Source: JAHWJX01 sp036386655 (GTDB lineage Bacteria; Pseudomonadota; Alphaproteobacteria; Caulobacterales; Caulobacteraceae). From it: 13,271 nucleotides of DNA. The position numbers were made by a program, and so were the translations under genes. The notes below the pieces were generated by a model, which searched no databases, was not told the origin of the DNA, and worked only from the letters and a program-made list of their open reading frames with translations. Where the stretch lies: positions 1 to 13,271 of the forward strand of contig DASVVG010000030.1 in assembly GCA_036386655.1 (NCBI GenBank). The letters run 5' to 3'. This document shows positions 6,481 to 12,612 of the stretch, in pieces. How positions within the stretch are numbered: the stretch's first letter is position 1; each line of letters begins with the position of its first letter.

Positions 6481-8766
6481 TTGTCCACGAAATTCTGGCC
6501 CTGCGCCGCGGCGGCGCTCGTCGCCGCGGGTACGACCGCTCACGCCCAAACGCCGCCCCCGGCGCCGCGCCCGCAGACGCCCGCTCCGGCTCCAGCGCCG
6601 GCGCAGCGCACCGGAGAGAGGCCGACCGACGTCCAGGGCGTGACCGTCACCGGCACCACCGCCCCGGTGCGCAGTTCCGTCGACCGGCTGAGCTACAGCG
6701 TGGCGAACGACCTGCAGACGGCCACCGGCTCCGTGGCCGACGCGCTGCGCAATGTGCCCGGCGTCGAAGTGGACCCGCAGGGGAACGTCAGCCTGCGCGG
6801 CGACTCGAACGTGACGATCATGATCGACGGACGGCCGTCGGCGCTGTTGCGCGGCGAGGGCCGCGCCGACGCCCTGCAGCAGATGGGCGCCCAGGACCTC
6901 GAGCGCGTGGAGGTGATCACCAATCCGTCCGCCGCGATGAGCCCCGAAGGCACCGCCGGCGTCATCAACCTGGTGACCAAGAAGACGCGTCGCGCGGGGA
7001 AGACGGGCACGGTGCGCGCCAGCGTCGGCACTGAGGGCCGGGCCAACGTGGGGGCGAGCGGGTCCTACTCGACGCCGAAGCTGACCGTCTCCGCCGACGC
7101 CGGCTTCCGCAAGCAGGGCGGCGAGTTCACCAGCGAACGCCTCCGCCAACGCCTCGATCCGGCGACGGGCGCCGTCCTGGACAGCAGCCTGACCGAGACC
7201 CTGTCGAACCAGGAAGGCGGCGGCTTCGCCAACGCGCGCCTCGGGGTCGACTACGACCCGAACCCGCAGGACCGCTTCAGCCTGGAGGCGTCGCTGTTCA
7301 GCTTCGGCCTCAAGCCGGACGGCTTCACGAGCCTGGAGGCGCGCAACGCCGCCGGCGTCGTCACGCGGGCGACCCGCCGCGACTTCGAGAACGAGTTCGG
7401 CAACGAGAACAAGAGCGTGCGGCTGTCGTGGCGACACAGGTTCAGCGGGGGCCAGACGGGGAACGAGCACGAGCTGACCGTCGACGCCACCGCGGACATG
7501 TTCGACAACTTCAACGACGCGAGCATCCAGGAGACCTCGCTGGTCCCGCCCGGACCGGACGCGTTCGAGCGCAACCGCAACACCATCGATCGGGACGAGA
7601 ACCGGCTGAAGGTCGAGTACGCCCGCCCCCTCGCGGGCGAGCAGAAGCTGCGGGTCGGCTATGAAGGCGCGCTCAGCGAGGTTCACTTCGACTTCCAGCG
7701 GCGGCGGGGCGCCAGCCCCTCGACGATCGCCCTGGATCCGATCTTCTCGAACGCCTTCGCCTTCGATCAGGACGTGCACGCGGTGTACGGCACCTACGAG
7801 CGGCCGCACGGGGACAAGCTCACCGTGCAGTACGGCCTGCGGGTCGAGCAGGCCTACACCACCGCCGCGTCGACCACGCTGCCGCCGTTCGGGCTGCCGT
7901 TCCGTCCGCGCGAAGAGAACGACTACTTCCGGGTCTATCCGACGCTGAACCTCGGCTACGACCTGGACGATACGCGGCGCATCCGGGCGGGCTACAGCCG
8001 CCGGGTGCAGCGGCCGCAGCCGTTCGACCTGAACCCCTTCCCGATCTTCATCGACGAGCAGAACTACCGGACGGGAAACCCGGACCTGGAGCCGGAGGTC
8101 ACGGACTCGTTCGAGGCGGCGTTCCAGTACCGGCGGCAGAGCACGTTCTACCTCGCGACCCTGTTCTACCGGCAGGCCAGCGGCGGGATCACGGACATCG
8201 TCTTCGCACGGCCGGGCGGCGTGTTCGAAACAACGCGCGCCAACCTGGCCGAAAGCCGGCGGGTCGGGCTGGAGCTGGTGGCCAACGGCCGCATCACGCC
8301 GAAGCTGACCTACAACGCCAGCGCCACGATCGCGCAGGTCGAGATCGAGCCCACCGGCTTCGGCGGGATCACCGAGGGTCGTTCGGGCACCAGCGTGAAC
8401 GGCCGCCTGAGCCTCAGCTACAACCCGACGGCCAAGGACTTCCTCCAGCTCAGCGGCTTCGTCGTCGGCGAGCAGCTGCAGGCGCAGGGCGTTCGCGAGC
8501 CGGCCGGCATGCTGAACTTCGGCTATCGCCGGAAGGTCGACGAGAAGCTGTCGCTGGTGTTCAGCGCGCAGAACATCCTCGACACCTTCACCCAGCGGAC
8601 GCGGATCGACACGCCCGTGCTGCGCGAGCGGTTCGAGCAGAACTTCCTGGCGCCGGCGGCCTTCGTGGGCTTCACGTACAGCTTCGGCGACGGCACGGCG
8701 CGCCGGCGGCCCGAGCCCACCTTCGAGTTCGAGCAGGGCGGCGGCGGCGGCGCGCCGCCGACCTGA
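6481..8766 (+). CDS. TonB-dependent outer-membrane receptor, OMP beta-barrel_3 type (paralogue 1)
   Basis: This 761-residue outer-membrane receptor has a Sec signal peptide with likely cleavage at AHA/QT (22/23), then an Ala/Pro-rich linker to about residue 50 and a TonB-box-like VQGVTVTG. A plug domain follows at about 60-165 (ADALRNVPGVEVD, GNVSLRG, IMIDGRPS, VITNPSAAMSPEGTAGVINLVTK), then a large barrel ending in AAFVGFTYSFG. A 25-residue polar/Gly tail (FEFEQGGGGG) lies beyond the last strand. Such receptors take up scarce ligands (iron complexes, oligosaccharides, peptides, cofactors) with TonB-ExbBD energy; the ligand is unknown. The TTG start is supported by GGAG 7 bases upstream and by the signal peptide beginning exactly there. 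It is closely related to the convergent receptor at 8819-11035, strongly so in the plug. No dedicated periplasmic or inner-membrane uptake gene lies beside it. Confidence 0.93.
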   Translation: MSTKFWPCAAAALVAAGTTAHAQTPPPAPRPQTPAPAPAPAQRTGERPTDVQGVTVTGTTAPVRSSVDRLSYSVANDLQTATGSVADALRNVPGVEVDPQGNVSLRGDSNVTIMIDGRPSALLRGEGRADALQQMGAQDLERVEVITNPSAAMSPEGTAGVINLVTKKTRRAGKTGTVRASVGTEGRANVGASGSYSTPKLTVSADAGFRKQGGEFTSERLRQRLDPATGAVLDSSLTETLSNQEGGGFANARLGVDYDPNPQDRFSLEASLFSFGLKPDGFTSLEARNAAGVVTRATRRDFENEFGNENKSVRLSWRHRFSGGQTGNEHELTVDATADMFDNFNDASIQETSLVPPGPDAFERNRNTIDRDENRLKVEYARPLAGEQKLRVGYEGALSEVHFDFQRRRGASPSTIALDPIFSNAFAFDQDVHAVYGTYERPHGDKLTVQYGLRVEQAYTTAASTTLPPFGLPFRPREENDYFRVYPTLNLGYDLDDTRRIRAGYSRRVQRPQPFDLNPFPIFIDEQNYRTGNPDLEPEVTDSFEAAFQYRRQSTFYLATLFYRQASGGITDIVFARPGGVFETTRANLAESRRVGLELVANGRITPKLTYNASATIAQVEIEPTGFGGITEGRSGTSVNGRLSLSYNPTAKDFLQLSGFVVGEQLQAQGVREPAGMLNFGYRRKVDEKLSLVFSAQNILDTFTQRTRIDTPVLRERFEQNFLAPAAFVGFTYSFGDGTARRRPEPTFEFEQGGGGGAPPT

Positions 8767-8772
8767 CGATCG

Positions 8773-8804
8773 AGCGCGCTGCAACACGAATGCTGCAGCG
8801 CGCT
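8773..8804. terminator. Bidirectional hairpin between the two convergent receptor genes
   Basis: AGCGCGCTGCA (8773-8783) and TGCAGCGCGCT (8794-8804) are perfect 11-bp complementary arms around a 10-base loop, starting 6 bases after the first receptor's stop and ending 14 bases before the second's. Position and symmetry suit a shared terminator for both transcripts. Neither side has a proper U-run, so it may act through Rho-dependent pausing or 3'-end protection rather than as a textbook intrinsic terminator. Confidence 0.7.
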
Positions 8805-8818
8805 TCGCGTCTCCGGGG

Positions 8819-11035
8819 TCAGGTGGACGGGACGGAGGCGCCGCCGAAGTCGAAGCCGGGCTGTTGCTGCTTGCGCGGCGGTCCCTTGGCGAAGTTGTAG
8901 GTGAAGCCGACGAACACCGCCCGGGCGTTGCCGTCGAACACCGTGCGGTCCTTCAGCGTCGGGGTGTCGATGACCACCTCGCGCCGGATCGTGTCCAGCA
9001 CGTCCTGAGCCGTCACGACGAGCGACAGCGCCTCGCTCACCTTGTGCCGGTAGCCGAGGTTCAGCAGCCCGAACGGCTCCACGTAGCCCTGCGGCAGCAG
9101 CTGGCGGCCGTTGAGGACCGCGTTCACCTGGAACACGTCCTTGGGCGTGGGGGTCCAGGTCAGGTTCCCGCGCAGGCTGAGCGAGGTGCCGGAGCGCGGC
9201 TCGGTGAAGCCGAGGTTCGAAGCCTCGATCTCCTGCCAGAAGGCGTTGCCGCTCACCTGGTACGTCAGCTTCTTGCCGATCGGGCCGTTGGCGACGAGCT
9301 CGAGTCCGCCGGCGCGGCGCTCGCCGAGGTTCTCGAAGGTCGTCAGGAACACGCCCCCGCCGAGGTCCTCGGTCACCTCGGTGATCCCGTCGCTGCTGTC
9401 CCGGAAATAGAGGGTGGCGAGGTAGTAGGTCTGCTGGTGTCGGTACTGCCAGCCGAGCTCGAAGGAGTGGGTCTCCTGCGGCCGCAGGAGCGGGTTGCCG
9501 GCGCGCCGGTTCAGCGGGTCGATGTAGATCACGTACGGGTTGAGGAAGTCCTCGTTCGGCCGCTGGGTGCGCAGGCTGTAGCTGGCGCTGAGCTTCTGCC
9601 GCTCGGACACCTCGTAGGCGAGGTGGAGCGACGGATAGATCTTGAAGTAGTCCTGCTCGTCGACCTGGCCGCTGGTGACCTGGTTGGTGTGCACGTCCAC
9701 CTGCTCGGCGCGGAGGCCGCCCTGCGCCCGGAGCTTGGCGCCGAACGGCCGGTCGTAGGTGACGTAGACGCCGTGCACGGTCTGCTCGTGCAGGAACAGG
9801 TTGGTCAGGTTGGGGTCGAGGGGCGAGGCGTCGGGGTCCGTCCCGCGGCGGCCGACGCTGTCGTACGAGTTGTCCTGGAACTCGAACTCGTAGCCGGTCT
9901 TCAGGCGCGCGCTGTCGCCCACCGGCCGGTTGTAGTCGACCTTCAGCCGCGTCATGTCCTGGCGGATGTCGCTGATGACGTCTTCGTAGCGGGTCTCCGG
10001 CGCCGGGACGGTGATGAAGAGGTCGGCGTCGGTTTCGCGATAGGCGTCGGTGCGGTCGAACAGGAAGTCGGTGACCAGCTCGTGCTGCTCGCCCGTGAAC
10101 TTCCGCCGCCAGGTGGCTCCGACCGAGCTCTGCTGGCGGTCGAGGTCCCAGCCGCCGCGCCGCTCGAAGGCGTTGGCGACGGCGCCCGCGGCGTTCTCCA
10201 GTTCGAAAAACTGCGGGTTGTCCGAGTCGATCTGGAGATCGAAGTGGCGAACCTCGGCGCTGAGGCGGTTCTGCGGGTTGGGGTCGTAGTCGATCCCGAC
10301 GCGGCCGATGACGCCCCGCGCGCGATTGTCGATCTCGCCGCTCTGGCGGCTCTCGACCAGCTGCCCGCCGACGAGCCGCTCGCGCTCGTTGGTGATGCTC
10401 GCCTGCTGGCGATCCTGGCGTACGGTGAGGTCTCCCGAGAGCGTGACCTTCTCGGTGGTGTAGGCGCCGGTGACGCCTCCGTTCGCGCGGCCGCCCGTGC
10501 CGACGTTCCCGCGCAATGTCGCGTACTTCCCGGGTCGGCGGTTCTTCTTGGTGACCAGGTTGATGATCCCGGCCGCGCCGTCGGGCCGGAAGGCCGCCGA
10601 CGGGTTGGTCATCACCTCGATGCGGTCGATCTGGTCGGCGGGCAGCGACTGCAGCGCGTCGGCGCGGCCCGCGCCGTTGAACATGCCGGACGGCCGGCCG
10701 TCGATCATGATCTGGACGTTGGGGTCGCCGCGCAGGCTGACGTTGCCCTGCACGTCGACCTCGACGGACGGTACGTTGCGCAGCACCTCCGCGACCGAGC
10801 CGGAGGACGCTCGAAGGTCGTTGGCGACGCTGTAGCTGCGGCGGTCGATTTCGCTGCGCATGCCCTCGCGCTGGCCGGTGACGGTCACCCCCTGCACGGT
10901 GCCCGGCTCGACGGCGGGCGCCGGCTGCGGCCGCGGCGCCGCCGTCGGTGGCGGAGATGCCGGAGCGGTCTGCGCCAGGGCGGCGGGAGCCATCGCCGTC
11001 GACGCGGCGGTCGCGAGCAGGAGGAGTCGAAACAT
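8819..11035 (-). CDS. TonB-dependent outer-membrane receptor, OMP beta-barrel_3 type (paralogue 2)
   Basis: This 738-residue protein is a paralogue of the receptor at 6481-8766 with the same architecture. It has a signal peptide with cleavage near ALA/QT (21/22), an Ala/Pro-rich linker, a VQGVTVTG TonB-box-like stretch (47-54), a plug at about 60-165 (VANDLRASSGSVAEVLRNVP, GNVSLRG, IMIDGRPS, MTNPSAAFRPDGAAGIINL), a barrel to FVGFTYNFAKG, and a polar tail with PGFDFGG. The plug is much better conserved between the two than the barrel; loops and barrel face differ, suggesting different ligands through the same TonB partner. The ATG at 11035 has GAAGG 9 bases upstream. It is divergent from the GntR-ABC operon across a 231-base region with several inverted repeats, so regulation by a local or distant repressor is plausible. 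The ligand is unknown. Confidence 0.93.
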   Translation of the reverse strand: MFRLLLLATAASTAMAPAALAQTAPASPPPTAAPRPQPAPAVEPGTVQGVTVTGQREGMRSEIDRRSYSVANDLRASSGSVAEVLRNVPSVEVDVQGNVSLRGDPNVQIMIDGRPSGMFNGAGRADALQSLPADQIDRIEVMTNPSAAFRPDGAAGIINLVTKKNRRPGKYATLRGNVGTGGRANGGVTGAYTTEKVTLSGDLTVRQDRQQASITNERERLVGGQLVESRQSGEIDNRARGVIGRVGIDYDPNPQNRLSAEVRHFDLQIDSDNPQFFELENAAGAVANAFERRGGWDLDRQQSSVGATWRRKFTGEQHELVTDFLFDRTDAYRETDADLFITVPAPETRYEDVISDIRQDMTRLKVDYNRPVGDSARLKTGYEFEFQDNSYDSVGRRGTDPDASPLDPNLTNLFLHEQTVHGVYVTYDRPFGAKLRAQGGLRAEQVDVHTNQVTSGQVDEQDYFKIYPSLHLAYEVSERQKLSASYSLRTQRPNEDFLNPYVIYIDPLNRRAGNPLLRPQETHSFELGWQYRHQQTYYLATLYFRDSSDGITEVTEDLGGGVFLTTFENLGERRAGGLELVANGPIGKKLTYQVSGNAFWQEIEASNLGFTEPRSGTSLSLRGNLTWTPTPKDVFQVNAVLNGRQLLPQGYVEPFGLLNLGYRHKVSEALSLVVTAQDVLDTIRREVVIDTPTLKDRTVFDGNARAVFVGFTYNFAKGPPRKQQQPGFDFGGASVPST

Positions 11036-11083
11036 GGATACAGGCCTTCAAAAAAGCCGATCGAGGGGAGCTCGAGCGACGCG

Positions 11084-11138
11084 TGGGCGTACCGCCGGAG
11101 TCGGGAGATCGCCGGAGCGAGTGCTACGGCGACGCCCA
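11084..11138 (-). promoter_or_regulatory. Possible structured segment upstream of the second receptor gene
   Basis: TGGGCGT at 11084-11090 pairs with ACGCCCA at 11132-11138, and CGCCG at 11093-11097 pairs with CGGCG at 11127-11131. This gives a 12-bp stem with a 2-base bulge and a 29-base loop. It lies 49-103 bases before the receptor ATG and could be a leader structure if transcription starts upstream of it. A candidate -10 (TAGGAT, minus strand, 11143-11138) abuts it, which would leave part of the stem untranscribed, so this remains tentative. An 8-base direct repeat, CGCCGGAG, also occurs here at 11093-11100 and 11110-11117. Confidence 0.25.
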
Positions 11139-11149
11139 TCCTAGTGGTA

Positions 11150-11165
11150 CTTACAAATCGGTAAG
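11150..11165. promoter_or_regulatory. Inverted repeat CTTAC-N6-GTAAG in the divergent region
   Basis: Two perfect 5-bp arms flank AAATCG in the only AT-rich patch on the receptor side of the intergenic region. On the minus strand it overlaps TTACCG (-35-like) with TAGGAT (-10-like) 15 bases further on, so a bound repressor could block the receptor promoter. The shape resembles a TetR-type operator, but no such regulator lies in the window. Confidence 0.35.
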
Positions 11166-11178
11166 ACGCGACGCGTCT
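11164..11178. promoter_or_regulatory. Perfect palindrome AGACGCG-A-CGCGTCT
   Basis: Seven-base arms surround one central A with no mismatch. It overlaps the end of the CTTAC-N6-GTAAG repeat by two bases and ends 23 bases before the candidate -35 of the GntR operon. It is a plausible protein-binding site upstream of that promoter. GC-rich self-complementary sequence is common by chance in this DNA, so confidence is moderate at best. Confidence 0.35.
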
Positions 11179-11201
11179 GCCGCCTTGAAACGGAATCGGG
11201 G

Positions 11202-11227
11202 TTGACTGATCCTTCAGGGCTTATAGT
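11202..11227 (+). promoter_or_regulatory. Candidate promoter of the GntR-ABC operon
   Basis: TTGACT (11202-11207) is one mismatch from TTGACA, and TATAGT (11222-11227) is one mismatch from TATAAT, with 14 bases between. This is short for E. coli but within the 10-14 base spacing known for alphaproteobacterial (Caulobacter-type) housekeeping promoters. Transcription would start inside the adjacent inverted repeat at 11226-11247, which the -10 overlaps by two bases. Confidence 0.55.
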
Positions 11228-11247
11228 GTACTAGTTGCCTAATACAC
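11226..11247. promoter_or_regulatory. Probable operator of the GntR/YtrA-type regulator
   Basis: GTGTACTAG (11226-11234) and CTAATACAC (11239-11247) are inverted copies around TTGC, with 8 of 9 positions pairing. The outer GTGTA/TACAC half-sites begin with GT and end with AC, as is common in GntR-family operators. The site overlaps the predicted -10 and start of transcription and lies 19 bases before the regulator's own start codon, so a bound dimer would block the promoter. This fits negative autoregulation, which is usual for YtrA-type regulators sitting first in an ABC operon. Confidence 0.65.
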
Positions 11248-11266
11248 AAGGGCGCCAGGCGACAAT

Positions 11267-11659
11267 TTGCACGTCTCGATCAACACGACCGACCCGCGGC
11301 CGATCTACGTCCAGATCATGGACGAGGTGCGACGCGCGCTCGTGGTGGGGACGCTGCGCTCGGAGGACCCGCTGCCTTCCGTGCGCCAGCTCGCGGCCGA
11401 CCTTCGGCTGAACCCGAACACGGTGGCGCAGGCCTATCGGGAGCTGGAGCGCGAGGGCGTCGTCTACGTCCGCCGTGGCCAGGGCACTTTCGTCGCCGAG
11501 CAGGCTTCGCCGGCGCAGGAGCGCGGCGCGCTCGCCCGCGACGTAGCCGCGCGCGCCCTGCTCGACGCCCACCGCCACGGCCTCGGCGCCGAGGAGCTGG
11601 TCGAGGCGATCCGCGTGACCGCGGCCCTCCCCCACAACCGCAACGGCGGCACCGAATGA
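11267..11659 (+). CDS. GntR-family transcriptional regulator, YtrA subfamily
   Basis: This 130-residue DNA-binding protein has a winged HTH at about residues 11-77 with the full GntR pattern: RPIYVQIMDEVRRAL, LPSVRQLAADLRLNPNTVAQ, AYRELEREGVVYVRRGQGTF. Only about 50 residues follow, too few for a FadR, HutC or aminotransferase-type effector domain. A short helical dimerisation tail of this size is the mark of the YtrA subfamily, whose members usually repress the ABC transporter operon they head. The start is TTG at 11267, with AGG 7 bases upstream and an N-terminus (MHVSINTTDPRPIY) typical of the subfamily. Its stop overlaps the next gene's start (ATGA). The signal is unknown; relatives respond to envelope-active antimicrobials or other stress. 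The inverted repeat at 11226-11247 is its likely target. Confidence 0.92.
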   Translation: MHVSINTTDPRPIYVQIMDEVRRALVVGTLRSEDPLPSVRQLAADLRLNPNTVAQAYRELEREGVVYVRRGQGTFVAEQASPAQERGALARDVAARALLDAHRHGLGAEELVEAIRVTAALPHNRNGGTE

Positions 11660-12612
11660 CAGTCGCAGTGATCGATCCGCCCCGAACCGCCACGGTGCCG
11701 ACGCGCCTGGCCGAGGGGGCGTTCGCCGTCGCCACGCACGGCCTCGTCAAGCGCTACAAGCGCGAGACCGCGCTGGGCGGCGTGGACCTGCAGGTCCCCG
11801 AAGGCGCGGTGTACGTGCTCGCGGGCGCCAACGGGGCGGGCAAGAGCACCCTGCTGCGCACACTGATGAACATGGAGCGACCGGACGAGGGCCGGGCCGA
11901 GGTGCTGGGGCTGGAGCCCCGGCGCGCGGGAGCGCGGGTGCGCGCGCAGATCGGCTACGTGCCGGAGGGTACGGAGGCGGGCTACCGCTGGATGAAGGTC
12001 GGCCGGCTGATCGAGCACCAGGCTCTGTACTTCCCGACCTGGGACCACGAGTACGCCGCGCGCCTGTCGCGCGTCCTCGAAATCCGGCCGGAGCGGGCGC
12101 TCGGGCACCTTTCGAAGGGCCAGACGCGGCGGGTGCAGCTGCTGCTGGCCCTGGCCCACCGGCCGCGGCTGCTGCTGCTCGACGAGCCCACGGACGGGCT
12201 CGACCCGGTGGCGCGGGACGAGGTGCTGAGCCTGCTGGCGGAGCACCTGGCCGACACCGGCTGCACCGTCCTGATCTCGACCCACCTGGTGAACGAGGTG
12301 GACCGCGTGGCCGACCACGTCGGCGTGCTGCGCGCGGGCCGGCTGGTGGTCCAGACCTCGCGCGAGGAGATGCACCGGATGCTGCGGGCTTACCGCGCCG
12401 AGGGGCCGGACGGATGGGTCGGACCGGCAGAGGTGCCCGGGGTCGTGCTGCGGCGCACGGGCGTCGGGCGCGACCAGCGCTGGATCGTCTGGGGCGAGGA
12501 ACGCGCCGTCGCCGAGCGCATCGGCGGTTCCGGCGGGGTGGTGCGCGACGCCGCACCGCTCGGGCTGGACGAAGCCGTGGTCGCCCTGCTGCGCTGGAAG
12601 GAAACCACGTGA
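11656..12612 (+). CDS. ABC transporter ATP-binding protein
   Basis: This 318-residue ATPase subunit powers the permease encoded next, probably as an exporter since no substrate-binding protein is present. The nucleotide-binding domain runs from about residue 26 to 235. It carries Walker A GANGAGKST (57-65), the signature LSKGQTRR (152-159), Walker B LLLLDEP (172-178) with D-loop GLDP, and the H-loop His210 in ISTHLVNEV. The Q-loop position reads YVPEG, with Glu where Gln is usual, and the signature has Lys in place of the second Gly. Both variants occur in YtrB/CcmA-like ATPases. About 25 residues precede the domain and about 80 follow it, a C-terminal regulatory extension often seen in ABC-2 exporters. 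It overlaps the GntR stop by 4 bases (ATGA) and the permease start by 4 bases (GTGA), so the three are translated as a unit. The substrate is unknown. Confidence 0.93.
   Translation: MTVAVIDPPRTATVPTRLAEGAFAVATHGLVKRYKRETALGGVDLQVPEGAVYVLAGANGAGKSTLLRTLMNMERPDEGRAEVLGLEPRRAGARVRAQIGYVPEGTEAGYRWMKVGRLIEHQALYFPTWDHEYAARLSRVLEIRPERALGHLSKGQTRRVQLLLALAHRPRLLLLDEPTDGLDPVARDEVLSLLAEHLADTGCTVLISTHLVNEVDRVADHVGVLRAGRLVVQTSREEMHRMLRAYRAEGPDGWVGPAEVPGVVLRRTGVGRDQRWIVWGEERAVAERIGGSGGVVRDAAPLGLDEAVVALLRWKETT

Noticed and set aside
6214..8787. 857-codon open frame on the minus strand opposite the first receptor
   Set aside because: Composition is Arg/Ala/Val/Leu-rich low-complexity typical of antisense frames in GC-rich genes; the plus-strand frame has a signal peptide, plug and barrel motifs. 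The same applies to the long opposite-strand or shifted frames at 8523-11051, 8864-11164, 2954-5128, 545-1711, 5094-6488, 11464-12624 and 11747-13120.
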